64,000 nucleotides of DNA from the NCBI GenBank assembly GCA_964519665.1, contig CAZFIV010000002.1, positions 1-64,000 of the forward strand, given 5' to 3'. This DNA comes from JANQQN01 sp964519665 (GTDB lineage: Bacteria > Myxococcota > Kuafuiibacteriia > Kuafuiibacteriales > Kuafuiibacteriaceae). The notes below the pieces were generated by a model. The model searched no databases and was not told the origin of the DNA. It was given only the letters and a program-made list of their open reading frames with translations. The position numbers and the translations under genes are program-made. Within the stretch, counting starts at the first letter, position 1, and every line of letters starts with the position of its first letter. Of this stretch, positions 8,794 through 17,122 are shown piece after piece.

Positions 8794-10886
8794 GCGAGAT
8801 TCGCCTGCACGTCTTGCTATCGAGAGCCGGTGTGGCGTCCCGGCGCAAAGCGGAAGCCTACATCAAAGAGGGGCGGGTCAAGGTCAACGGGCAGGTCGTC
8901 CAGACCTTGGGCGCGAAGGCGGACCCCGAGCGGGATACCGTCTCGGTCGACGGGGTCAATGTCGGCGCCCGCCAGCCCCCCACGACCCTGGTGCTGAATA
9001 AACCGGTCGAGGTCGTCACCACGCTCTCGGACCCCGAAGACCGAGAGACCGTCGCCGACCTGGTGGCCGAGGAACCGTACCGGTTTTTGCCGGTGGGTCG
9101 ACTGGACTACCACACCGAGGGATTGCTCCTGATGACCACCGACGGGGAGCTCAGCCATCGCTTGCTCCACCCGCGGTACCACGTGCCGAAGGTCTATCAG
9201 GTCAAAGTTCGGGGACGGCCTTCGCCCCCCATGCTCGACCGCCTGCGCGAAGGGGTGCCGCTCGAAGACGGAAAGACCCGACCTGCGGTCGTACAAGTCC
9301 TCGAAGAGGGACCTCGCTGGACTTGGCTAGAGATCGTGGTCGCCGAGGGTCGCAACCGGCTGATTCGTCGGATGTGCGACGAAGTGGGTCATCCGGCGCT
9401 CCGAGTCGTTCGGACCGAGCTCGCGACGATCGGCCTCGGGGCTTTGAAACCAGGGCAGTTCCGATATCTCGAGCCGGCGGAGCTGGGCGCGCTGTACGGG
9501 ACGGCGGCGATGCCGGTCCCCGAGGACATGCCGGAGCGGGCTCAACAAGCGCAGCGCCTGATCCTCGGGGCCCCTCGGCGAGGCAAGGGCGCACTGCCCA
9601 CGGATTTGCCCAGACGCGGCCCGCCGGGACAAACCGGGGGCTCCCCGTCCGGGTCGGCGAGCCCCCGAAAGCGGTCGGACCGACCGCCGTCGCGTCGGGG
9701 GCGGGCGGCGGACGTGGGGTCGGGCTGGATCACCACCGATGATCGGTCCGGGGGGCCTGAGCGGCGGGGTCTCCGAGGCCGGCGCGGCCACGGTCGACGG
9801 GTGGTGGACGACGTTCCGGGGCGCGATCGGGGCGCTCGAGGTGCCCGCGGCGGTCGGACCCCCGAGCGGTCCGGCGGCGAAGCATCACGAGGGCGCTCCG
9901 ATGGCGAAGCATCACGTCGGCGCTCCGATGGCGAAGCATCACGTTGGCGCCCCGATGGCGAAGCATCACGTCGGCGCTCCGATGGCGAAGCATCACGTTG
10001 GCGCTCCGATGGCGAAGCATCACGTTGGCGTTCCGATGGCGAAGCATCAGGTTGGCGCTCCGGTCGCGAGGGCCGCTCCAGCGGCCGAAGCGTGGATGGT
10101 CGGGGGCGCAAAGGTCCGGCGCGAGACGATCGGGTCGAGCGGCGGGAGGACCGACCTTGGGCCCGCCCCCCCCGAGGGGAGCCCGACGCTCGCCAAGCCC
10201 AAGCCGGGCCCTGGCGGGACGGCGAGCACTCTGGTCGAGAACGCGCTGAAGGGCGCGGCCGGCGCACCGCCGGCCGGTCGACAGGTCTCCGTCGAGAAGG
10301 CACCGGAGCCCCTTCGGCCGAACATGAGAGCGCTTCAGGCCGAAGTCGCGCGTCCGACCGGGCTTCAGGCCGAAGTCGCCCGTCCGACCGGGCTTCAGGC
10401 CGAGGTCGCGCGTCCGACTGGGCTTCAGGCCGAGGTCGCGCGTCCGACCGGGCTTCAGGCCGAGGTCGCGCGTCCGGCCGAAGTCGCGCGTCCGACCGGG
10501 CTTCAGGCCGAAGTCGCGCGTCCGACCGCGCCTCGGGTCGCGCTTCGGACCGCGCCTCGGGTCGTGCTTCCAACCTCGCCTCGAGTCGCGCTTCGGACCG
10601 CGCCTCGGGTCGCGCTTCGGACCGCGCCTCGGGTCGTGCTTCCAACCTCGCCTCCGGTCGCGCTTCCGACCTCGCCTCGGGTCGCGCTTCGGGGCAGGCA
10701 TCCGGTCGAGGGTCGGGGCGCTCATCAGGTCGAGGCTCAGGGCGCGCATCCGGTCGAGGGTCGGGGCGAAGCTCCGGGCGCGAACTCGCCGAAGTCTCCG
10801 GGCGCCCGACGGGGAGGCCGAGAGGCCGCGGCTCGGCTCGAGGCTCCGGTCGACCGCGCGGGGGGACGCGGGGCCCTCGTTCCTGA
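8790..10886 (+). CDS. rluB: RluB/RsuA-type pseudouridine synthase with long repetitive basic tail
   Basis: Converts a uridine of 23S rRNA to pseudouridine. Residues about 3-65 are an S4 RNA-binding domain (HVLLSRAGVASRRKAEAYI), followed by the RsuA/RluB-type catalytic domain with Asp106 in the GRLDYHTEGLLL motif and the RNRLIRRMCDEVGHP segment. The enzyme normally ends near residue 245. Here another about 450 residues follow, almost wholly Arg, Ser, Gly, Ala, Asp and Glu: nine-residue units around RSDGEASR, then RASDRASGR units, then GRGSGRSS runs. This looks like a disordered RNA-binding tail. The ATG overlaps the scpB stop (ATGA), so the two are translationally coupled, a widespread scpB-rluB arrangement. 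The catalytic part is certain; the tail is in frame with no stop and I accept it as translated. Confidence 0.9.
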   Translation: MSEIRLHVLLSRAGVASRRKAEAYIKEGRVKVNGQVVQTLGAKADPERDTVSVDGVNVGARQPPTTLVLNKPVEVVTTLSDPEDRETVADLVAEEPYRFLPVGRLDYHTEGLLLMTTDGELSHRLLHPRYHVPKVYQVKVRGRPSPPMLDRLREGVPLEDGKTRPAVVQVLEEGPRWTWLEIVVAEGRNRLIRRMCDEVGHPALRVVRTELATIGLGALKPGQFRYLEPAELGALYGTAAMPVPEDMPERAQQAQRLILGAPRRGKGALPTDLPRRGPPGQTGGSPSGSASPRKRSDRPPSRRGRAADVGSGWITTDDRSGGPERRGLRGRRGHGRRVVDDVPGRDRGARGARGGRTPERSGGEASRGRSDGEASRRRSDGEASRWRPDGEASRRRSDGEASRWRSDGEASRWRSDGEASGWRSGREGRSSGRSVDGRGRKGPARDDRVERREDRPWARPPRGEPDARQAQAGPWRDGEHSGRERAEGRGRRTAGRSTGLRREGTGAPSAEHESASGRSRASDRASGRSRPSDRASGRGRASDWASGRGRASDRASGRGRASGRSRASDRASGRSRASDRASGRASDRASGRASNLASSRASDRASGRASDRASGRASNLASGRASDLASGRASGQASGRGSGRSSGRGSGRASGRGSGRSSGRELAEVSGRPTGRPRGRGSARGSGRPRGGTRGPRS
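9877..10061. repeat. 27-bp tandem repeat in rluB tail
   Basis: About seven copies of a 27-bp unit (core gcgctccgatggcgaagc) encoding nine-residue RSDGEASRW/R units of the RluB-like tail. The unit is a multiple of three, which also keeps the other frames open and creates spurious long ORFs on both strands. Confidence 0.92.
10331..10528. repeat. 30-bp tandem repeat in rluB tail
   Basis: Around six to seven copies of a 30-bp unit (core gggcttcaggccgaagtcgc) encoding RASDRASGRS-type units. It passes without a break into shorter 24-48 bp repeats (cgcgcctcgggtcgcgcttc) that continue to about 10700, and then Gly-Ser-Arg codons to the end of the gene. Confidence 0.9.
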
Positions 10887-10901
10887 GACCACGGTATCTT
10901 C

Positions 10902-11189
10902 TCAGAGTCGAGCGAAGCGGTCGGGCCGGGGTCGGCCCACCACCACTCGAAAGCCCCCCGCTCGGAGTCGCTCGAGGAAGTCGTCGAGGTCGACCGATCG
11001 ACACATCAGCGTGAGGAGATCGTTTTCGGCGGTCGCGTCGTAGCTCTGAACGGTGGCGAACGGACACTGTGGGCTAGCCGAGTCGTGGTCGGTGATCCGA
11101 GCGAAACGGAACCCGCCGGGCTGGTCGGAGACCACCAGGACGAGGCGGCCATCCCGATTGAACACCGACCAGATGGCGGGAGCGGTCAC
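10902..11189 (-). CDS. small hypothetical protein
   Basis: A 95-residue open frame between rluB and aspS on the opposite strand. The translation is compositionally normal for a soluble alpha/beta protein (VTAPAIWSVFNRDGRLV at the N-terminus, then ENDLLTLMCRSVDLDDFLE and a C-terminal GGFRVVVGRP) and is not a low-complexity shadow of the flanking repeats. I placed the start at the GTG at 11189; the frame extends upstream to 11378, but that part overlaps the aspS 5' end and lacks protein-like character. No family recognised. It is convergent with rluB (15 bp apart) and divergent from aspS. Confidence 0.5.
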   Translation of the reverse strand: MTAPAIWSVFNRDGRLVLVVSDQPGGFRFARITDHDSASPQCPFATVQSYDATAENDLLTLMCRSVDLDDFLERLRAGGFRVVVGRPRPDRFARL

Positions 11190-11252
11190 CCGGCTACCAT
11201 ACCGAGGTTGACGCGCCTTGCCATGGTGGCGCGAGCACGCTAACCGCTCGCC

Positions 11253-13070
11253 ATGGCCGAACAACTGCCATCGATGCCCGGCCCGAATCTGATCCTCGAA
11301 GAGAAACGCACCCACATGGGCGGCGACCTTCGCGCCGACCACGTCGGTGAGCGGGTCGTGGTCATGGGATGGGTGCACGGGTACCGCAACCTCGGCGGCG
11401 CGGTCTTCATCGACCTGCGCGACCGCTCGGGCCTCTTACAGCTGGTCTTCGACCAAAACGACGATCCCGTCCCTCACGGAGTGGCCGACCAGATCGGTCG
11501 CGAGTGGGTGATCGGTATCATCGGCAAGGTCCGCAAGCGGGCTGGCAAAGTGAACCCGAATCTTCCGACCGGCGAAGTCGAAGTGGTGGTCAACTACATC
11601 CAGGTATTCAACCGGGCCGAGACGCCGCCCTTCGAGATCGAGGACGACGTCGAGACCTACGAGGAGAAACGGCTCGAGTATCGGTACCTCGACCTTCGGC
11701 GACCGATTTTGCAGCGGAACCTCATGCTCCGGTCGAAGGTCACCCAGATCGCCCGGCGCCGGCTGACCGAACAGGGCTTCCTGGAGCTCGAGACACCCTA
11801 TCTGGTAAAGTACACGCCGGGCGGCGCCCGGAACTTCGTGGTTCCGTGTCGACTCAATCCAGGCACGTTCTACGCCCTCGCGGAGTCTCCGCAGCTGTAC
11901 AAGCAGTTGTTCATGATGGCCGGCTACGACCGGTACTTTCAGGTGACCCGCTGTTTCCGGGATGAAGACCTGCGGCAGGACCGCCAGCCCGAGTTCACCC
12001 AGATCGACTTGGAGATGTCGTTCGCGCACATGAACGACGTCCACGAGGTGATGGAGAACGTCGTCCGCTCAATGTTCTCGGAAGGGCTCGGGGTCGAGTT
12101 GCCCGAGAAGTTCCCGACGATGACGTACGACGAGGCGATGAGCCGGTACGGCTCTGATAAGCCCGACCTTCGCTTCGGGCTCGAGCACGTCGTGTTGACC
12201 GACATCGCCCAGGCCCACGAGGGCGGCGGGATCCCGCTGTTTGAGAGCACCCTCGCGGACGGTCACATGATCAAGGGCATGAAGGTGCCCGCCGTCCACA
12301 AGCTCAGCCGGAGCGACGTCGACAAGCTCGAAAAAGACGCCAAGCAGCTCGGAGCGGGAGGTCTCGGTCGGGCCAAGGTCGGCGCCGACGGGGCTTGGAC
12401 GCAGTCGCCGTTCTCCAAGACGGTCACCGAACCGATGCGCCTCGCGATCAACGAAACGATGGGGGCCCAAAAAGGTGATCTGCTCCTGTTCCAGTTCGGA
12501 AAGCCCAAGCAGGTGCACATGGTTCTGAATCAGCTGCGGCTGAAGCTCGGTGAGCAGTTCGGCCTCATGGACCCGAACGACTGGAAGGTGCTGTGGGTGA
12601 CCGAGTTCCCGCTGTTCGAGCATGACGAGAGAACCGACACCTACGTCGCCGCCCACCACCCCTTCACTTCTCCGCGGCCCGAAGACGTTGACCGGCTGAA
12701 CACCGACCCCGGCGCCTGTCGGGCGGTGGCCTACGACCTGGTGCTCAACGGGGTCGAAGTCGCGGGCGGTTCGGTTCGGATCCACGATCCTGTCGTCCAG
12801 TCGAAAGTCTTCGACGCCCTGTCGATCAGCGAAGAAGAGCAGCGGGCCAAGTTCGGCTTCCTGCTCGACGCGCTCGCCTACGGCAGCCCGCCCCACGCCG
12901 GAATCGCCGGCGGGATGGACCGACTCGTCATGCTCATGGCCCAGGCTGCCTCGCTCCGCGAGGTGATCGCCTACCCGAAGACCACCAAGGGTCTCGACCT
13001 GATGACCGGAGCGCCGACGCCGGTGTCCGACGCCCAGCTGGCGGAAGTTCACATCAAGTCGAAAGGTTGA
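11253..13070 (+). CDS. aspS: Aspartyl-tRNA synthetase
   Basis: Charges tRNA-Asp with aspartate. This is the long bacterial-type class II enzyme (605 residues): an N-terminal OB-fold anticodon-binding domain (VVVMGWVHGYRNLGGAVFIDL), motif 2 region FRDEDLRQDRQPEFTQID, the aspartate-site stretch ALAESPQLYKQLFM, the bacterial GAD insertion around residues 300-410, and motif 3 near the C-terminus (AGIAGGMDRLVMLM). Whether it also charges tRNA-Asn cannot be settled from this window. The start ATG at 11253 leaves a short extension before the OB domain; ATG at 11316 (MGGDLRADHVG) is an alternative. It leads a co-directional run with the sirtuin (6 bp gap) and the glycosyltransferase. Confidence 0.96.
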   Translation: MAEQLPSMPGPNLILEEKRTHMGGDLRADHVGERVVVMGWVHGYRNLGGAVFIDLRDRSGLLQLVFDQNDDPVPHGVADQIGREWVIGIIGKVRKRAGKVNPNLPTGEVEVVVNYIQVFNRAETPPFEIEDDVETYEEKRLEYRYLDLRRPILQRNLMLRSKVTQIARRRLTEQGFLELETPYLVKYTPGGARNFVVPCRLNPGTFYALAESPQLYKQLFMMAGYDRYFQVTRCFRDEDLRQDRQPEFTQIDLEMSFAHMNDVHEVMENVVRSMFSEGLGVELPEKFPTMTYDEAMSRYGSDKPDLRFGLEHVVLTDIAQAHEGGGIPLFESTLADGHMIKGMKVPAVHKLSRSDVDKLEKDAKQLGAGGLGRAKVGADGAWTQSPFSKTVTEPMRLAINETMGAQKGDLLLFQFGKPKQVHMVLNQLRLKLGEQFGLMDPNDWKVLWVTEFPLFEHDERTDTYVAAHHPFTSPRPEDVDRLNTDPGACRAVAYDLVLNGVEVAGGSVRIHDPVVQSKVFDALSISEEEQRAKFGFLLDALAYGSPPHAGIAGGMDRLVMLMAQAASLREVIAYPKTTKGLDLMTGAPTPVSDAQLAEVHIKSKG

Positions 13071-13076
13071 TCGGCG

Positions 13077-13952
13077 GTGGATGCTCACTGGACCCGGGTC
13101 GTCGAGCTGCTGGCCGGTCGCCGGATCGTGGTGCTGAGCGGAGCCGGAATCAGCACCGACTCCGGCATCCCCGATTACCGGGGGGACGGAACGCGCGAGC
13201 GCGCTCGACGACCGGTTCAGCACAAACAGTTCGTTCGCCAGCCGAGCGCTCGTCGCCGGTACTGGGCGAGGTCGATGATCGGATGGCCGAGCTTCAACGC
13301 GTCCCGGCCCAACGCCGCCCATCGCGCGGTGGCGCACCTCGAGGCCTCCGGCCAGGCGGGTGGCGTGATCACCCAAAACGTCGATCGGCTCCATCATGCC
13401 GCGGGCAGTCGCCGGGTGGTGGAGCTCCACGGTGCGCTGGCTGAAGTCATCTGTCTCGATTGCGGGGCGCTGGAACCACGAGCGACCCTGCAGGAGCGCC
13501 TCCGCGAGCTCAACCCCGGGTGGCTCGAGCGACGAGCCGAGATGGCCCCCGACGGCGACGCAGACCTCGAAGACGAACACCTGAGTACCTTTAAGGTAGC
13601 GGGCTGCCGGCGGTGCGGAGGGCCCCTCAAGCCGGGGGTCGTATTCTTCGGCGAGAATGTCCCCCGCTACCGCTCGGAGGCGGCCTGGGCGTTGTGGGAA
13701 CAGGCCGAGGCCCTGCTGGTGGTCGGCACCTCCCTGGCGGTTCTGTCTGGCTACCGTTTCGTCAAAAAAGCACCGGAACGCGGGCTTCCGGTCGTGATCA
13801 TCAATCGAGGGCCCACTCGGGGCGACGGCCAGGCGACGTACAAAGTCGACGCACCGCTAGGCAAAGCCTTGCCCCGGCTGGTTGACGCGCTGCAGAATGC
13901 GCCGCGCTTCACGGGCCGACAAGGTTCGGGGAACGCTGTCGAGTCCCTATGA
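13077..13952 (+). CDS. Class II (SIRT4-like) NAD-dependent protein deacylase
   Basis: Sir2-family enzyme that removes acyl groups from lysine using NAD. Motifs in order: VLSGAGISTDSGIPDYRG (NAD site, residues about 19-36), TQNVDRLH (99-106), catalytic His118 in VVELHG, zinc cysteines Cys126, Cys129, Cys177 and Cys180, then FFGENVP and VVGTSLAVLSGYRF. The segments RRPVQHKQFVR and RYWARSMIGWPSFN, the NPGWLERRAEMAPDGD insertion between the zinc pairs, and GPTRGD near the end all match the SIRT4 lineage rather than CobB/SIRT5. GTG start at 13077. Its stop overlaps the glycosyltransferase start (ATGA). Substrate unknown; SIRT4-type enzymes act on lipoyl and other bulky acyl groups or ADP-ribosylate, so plain deacetylation should not be assumed. 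Confidence 0.92.
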   Translation: MDAHWTRVVELLAGRRIVVLSGAGISTDSGIPDYRGDGTRERARRPVQHKQFVRQPSARRRYWARSMIGWPSFNASRPNAAHRAVAHLEASGQAGGVITQNVDRLHHAAGSRRVVELHGALAEVICLDCGALEPRATLQERLRELNPGWLERRAEMAPDGDADLEDEHLSTFKVAGCRRCGGPLKPGVVFFGENVPRYRSEAAWALWEQAEALLVVGTSLAVLSGYRFVKKAPERGLPVVIINRGPTRGDGQATYKVDAPLGKALPRLVDALQNAPRFTGRQGSGNAVESL

Positions 13953-16900
13953 CTGAAACAGACGAGGTGGCGCGCGTCCGCGCATTCGGATCCCGGCACC
14001 CGGCCACCGGCGGGCCCGAGCCTGCCCCGCCGCCGACCGGCTGGGCCGCCGTGAAACTGCAGATGCGACAGGCCGCCAAGCTCAGCGAAGAGAGCCTGAA
14101 GCGGGTCGCAAGCCTGCTCCCGCCGGCGGTTCGCAACGGTCCGACCGGAGAATCGGCGCGGGAGGCGGTGCGGTGGCTTCGTGAGACGTGGCGTCGGCGT
14201 CCGCCGTCGGCGCCGATTCCACTGTTCGTCGATGACCGACCCGCGCCCGAAACCGCGGACGAGGCGCGCGCCCGGTCGGCCGCCCGCCACGGGCGCCCGG
14301 CGGCGTCTTCGCCGTCCGCCTCCGCCGCCGAGCGGCCTCGGGTGGCCGCCCTGATCTGGACCCGAAACGCCGCCGAACACCTCGCGAACCTGTTCGACTC
14401 CCTGAAGAGAGCCGAGCGGTACCCCGCCCTCGAGCTTTGGGTCGTCGACCACGGGTCCGCCGATGAAACCCGGGAGGTGGTCGATCAGAACCAGGACCGC
14501 TTCGACATTCGAACCATCTGGCTGTCGGAAACGCGCAGCTTCTCGGAATCGATCAATCGGGCGGCTCGCGAAACGCAAGCCCCGCTGCTCCTACTGCTGT
14601 CGAATCGGATCGTATTTTCGACCGCCGTGATCGGGCGGATGGTCGACGAACTGAAGGACCCTCACGTCGGTATCGTCGGCCTGACGTTGTGTTATCCCGC
14701 CGACCATCCGGACCATCCGAACGGTCTTCAGCACGCAGGTATCAAGCTGTATGCCGACGGCGAGCTGCCGCTGCTGAGACCCTATCGATTGTCGGCGTTT
14801 CGAGGGCTCAGTAACGACCGCCCCCCCGAAACGGGGAGCTCGGTCGAGAGCGTACCCGCCGTTTGCATCGCGAGCGCCCTCGTGCGGCGCAAAGACTTTC
14901 TGGCCGTGGGCGGCCTCGACGAAGGCTACCACTTCGGACTGGAAGATCTCGATCTCGCGCTTCGCTATCGACGCCGCCTCGGCCTCAGCAGCGTGGTGAT
15001 CCGGTACGCGTCCGCCATCTTCGACGAGCTGCCGACCGGACGGAGGGGCTTGGCCCCCGATGCGCGGGCGAGGCTCCAGGCGAATCAGCGGAGACTGGTC
15101 GCGCACCACGGGCGGGCGCTGAAGCAGGCTTACTTGCGAGACAAGCGGCGAGGGGGGCTGTTCTACAGCGACGAGCCCCTGGTGGTGGCCTTCGCGGTGT
15201 CGCGGGTCGATGCCCGAGCCGAGGCCGAAGACTTGCAGGTCGCCAACGGCTTGCGGCGAGCGCTCGAGGCGGAGTGCGGCTGGCGCACGATGGTCGTTCC
15301 GCTGGCCGGAGACGCCGGCTACCACCTCGACGGCGTCGACGTGGTCATCGTTCTTTCACCGGCCTACGACCCTCGGAACATCCGGTGCGCGAGGCCGCAT
15401 CTGCTCAGGATCGCTTGGATCCGCGATCGGGTGAGTCGGTGGTCGCGCAATCCGGGTTTCTTGAGGTACGACGCCATCCTGTCCACGTCGTTGCGGGGCG
15501 CTCATCACTTGTGGACGAACGAGGGAAGGGCGGTCGAAGTGCTGAGGCCCGCTGCCCGTCTCGAACTCTCCGAAGAGGCGGCTCCCGACGATCGGTTTAT
15601 GGTCGACGTCGCCTTCATCGGGCATCGCTGGGGCGACCCGCACCGGATCGAAGAGGTGCTGCACCCAGAGATGATCGTCGGCTCGGTCGCCCTGTACGGA
15701 CGCGGGTGGGCCGAACATCCGACCTTGGGGGCTTGGGCCAAGGAACCAGTGGCGGTCTCGCAGCGAGCCGCCGTGTACGCTTCTGCAAGAATCGTGATCT
15801 GCGATGCGAGGTCCGACGAGCGGGCGCTCGCTTCGCTGCGAGGCGAGGTCTTCGACGCGCTCGCCGCGGGCGCCCTGGTCGTGACCAACAACGCCGCGGG
15901 GAGCATCGAGGCATTCGATCCCCCGCTGCCGACGTACGGTTCCGCCGAAGAGCTGACGTCGATCGTGAACGGCTACTTGCGAAACGAAGACTTGCGGCGG
16001 GCCAGGGTCGACACCCTGCGGGAGGTGGTTCGGGAGCGTCATACGTATCGCCACCGAGCCATCGCCCTGTCCGAGATTCTTCGGCGGTTCGAAGACCCGA
16101 GGGAGAACTGTTCCCTCGCCGCCGTGCCCAACGGACGGGATTCGACGACCGAAGATGCGACGCCCGCCCGCTCGAAGACCCGCGCCGTTCGGATCGAGGC
16201 CGAACCGGTGCGGCGGCGGGTGGGCATCAAAGTTCCGGTCCCCAGTGCGGCACATGCGTACTCTTGGGGCGACTATCATTTCGGACATGCGCTCATGCGG
16301 AGCCTTCAGAAGATGGGGCATGCGGCGCGAATAGAATTGGTCCCCGACTGGACGACTCCGCCCGGCTTCTTCGATGACGTGGTCATCTCGCTTCGGGGCC
16401 TCTATCGGTACGAGCCATCGCCGCACCAGGCATCGGTCCTGTGGAACATCAGCCATCCCGAGGCGGTGACCGACGATGAGTACACTTCGTACGACACGGT
16501 CTTTGTGGCTTCGATCCCATACGCGGCGACGCTGTCAGACCGGCTCGGCAAGAAGGTCGAGCCGTTGCTGCAGTGTACCGACCCGAGCCTGTTTTACGTG
16601 GATCCGACCGGCCCTCGGCACGAAGCGTTGTTCGTCGGCAATTCCCGGCGCCAGCAGCGGCCCGTCGTGATGGACGCGATCGCCGCCGACCTGCCGCTGG
16701 CCGTGTACGGTCGGCTGTGGTCCGACCTGATCGATCGCCGGTACATCCGCGGTGACCACGTTCCCAATGCCCGCTTACGACAGTTCTACAGTTCGGCGAC
16801 CGTCGTCCTGAACGACCACTGGCCCGAGATGCGCGACCTGAGCTTTCTGTCGAACCGGCTCTTCGACGCGGTGGCAAGCGGAGCTCCGGTGGTGTCCGAC

Positions 16901-17119
16901 CCGGTGGAAGGCCTGCAGGACATCTTCGGGGACGCGGTTCGGACCTACGTCACCGTCGACGAGTTGCGCTCGGTGTTCGAGCAGCATATCGCGAACCCCG
17001 AGCCGTGGCGCGAAGCGGCGCTCGCCGCCGCGGAGAGGATCCGTCGGGAGCACTCGTTCGATGCCCGAGCGAAAGTCATCATGGAGGCGGCCGAGGTGGT
17101 CCTCCGCCAGAAGAGATGA
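13949..17119 (+). CDS. Three-module glycosyltransferase (GT2 plus two CgeB-like GT modules)
   Basis: Large cytoplasmic protein (1056 residues), probably adding sugars to a surface polymer. Residues about 130-365 are a family-2 glycosyltransferase (VAALIWTRNAAEHLANLFDS, DHGSADETREVV, then GLDEGYHFGLEDLDLALRYR as the DxD-like/acceptor part). Residues about 400-690 resemble the CgeB/GT1-like fold (VDVAFIGHRWGDPH, LRGEVFDALAAGALVVTNN). Residues about 745-1050 repeat that module (EALFVGNSRRQQRPVV, LSNRLFDAVASGAPVVSD). No membrane segments. The ATG overlaps the sirtuin stop by 4 bp. It is convergent with the PilZ-type gene 3 bp away. Acceptor and sugar donors are not predictable from sequence alone. 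Confidence 0.88.
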   Translation: MTETDEVARVRAFGSRHPATGGPEPAPPPTGWAAVKLQMRQAAKLSEESLKRVASLLPPAVRNGPTGESAREAVRWLRETWRRRPPSAPIPLFVDDRPAPETADEARARSAARHGRPAASSPSASAAERPRVAALIWTRNAAEHLANLFDSLKRAERYPALELWVVDHGSADETREVVDQNQDRFDIRTIWLSETRSFSESINRAARETQAPLLLLLSNRIVFSTAVIGRMVDELKDPHVGIVGLTLCYPADHPDHPNGLQHAGIKLYADGELPLLRPYRLSAFRGLSNDRPPETGSSVESVPAVCIASALVRRKDFLAVGGLDEGYHFGLEDLDLALRYRRRLGLSSVVIRYASAIFDELPTGRRGLAPDARARLQANQRRLVAHHGRALKQAYLRDKRRGGLFYSDEPLVVAFAVSRVDARAEAEDLQVANGLRRALEAECGWRTMVVPLAGDAGYHLDGVDVVIVLSPAYDPRNIRCARPHLLRIAWIRDRVSRWSRNPGFLRYDAILSTSLRGAHHLWTNEGRAVEVLRPAARLELSEEAAPDDRFMVDVAFIGHRWGDPHRIEEVLHPEMIVGSVALYGRGWAEHPTLGAWAKEPVAVSQRAAVYASARIVICDARSDERALASLRGEVFDALAAGALVVTNNAAGSIEAFDPPLPTYGSAEELTSIVNGYLRNEDLRRARVDTLREVVRERHTYRHRAIALSEILRRFEDPRENCSLAAVPNGRDSTTEDATPARSKTRAVRIEAEPVRRRVGIKVPVPSAAHAYSWGDYHFGHALMRSLQKMGHAARIELVPDWTTPPGFFDDVVISLRGLYRYEPSPHQASVLWNISHPEAVTDDEYTSYDTVFVASIPYAATLSDRLGKKVEPLLQCTDPSLFYVDPTGPRHEALFVGNSRRQQRPVVMDAIAADLPLAVYGRLWSDLIDRRYIRGDHVPNARLRQFYSSATVVLNDHWPEMRDLSFLSNRLFDAVASGAPVVSDPVEGLQDIFGDAVRTYVTVDELRSVFEQHIANPEPWREAALAAAERIRREHSFDARAKVIMEAAEVVLRQKR

Positions 17120-17122
17120 TGC

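Noticed and set aside
9877..10528. Possible CRISPR array
   Set aside because: The repeats are directly adjacent with no unique spacers and encode a protein tail in frame.
9730..11067. Long open frames on both strands (about 440 codons each) over the rluB tail
   Set aside because: The repeats have unit lengths divisible by three, so all frames stay open. Only the frame continuing the pseudouridine synthase domain has a real domain at its start.
12069..13580. 503-codon minus-strand frame over aspS and the sirtuin
   Set aside because: Antisense to two certain genes and has no domain pattern.
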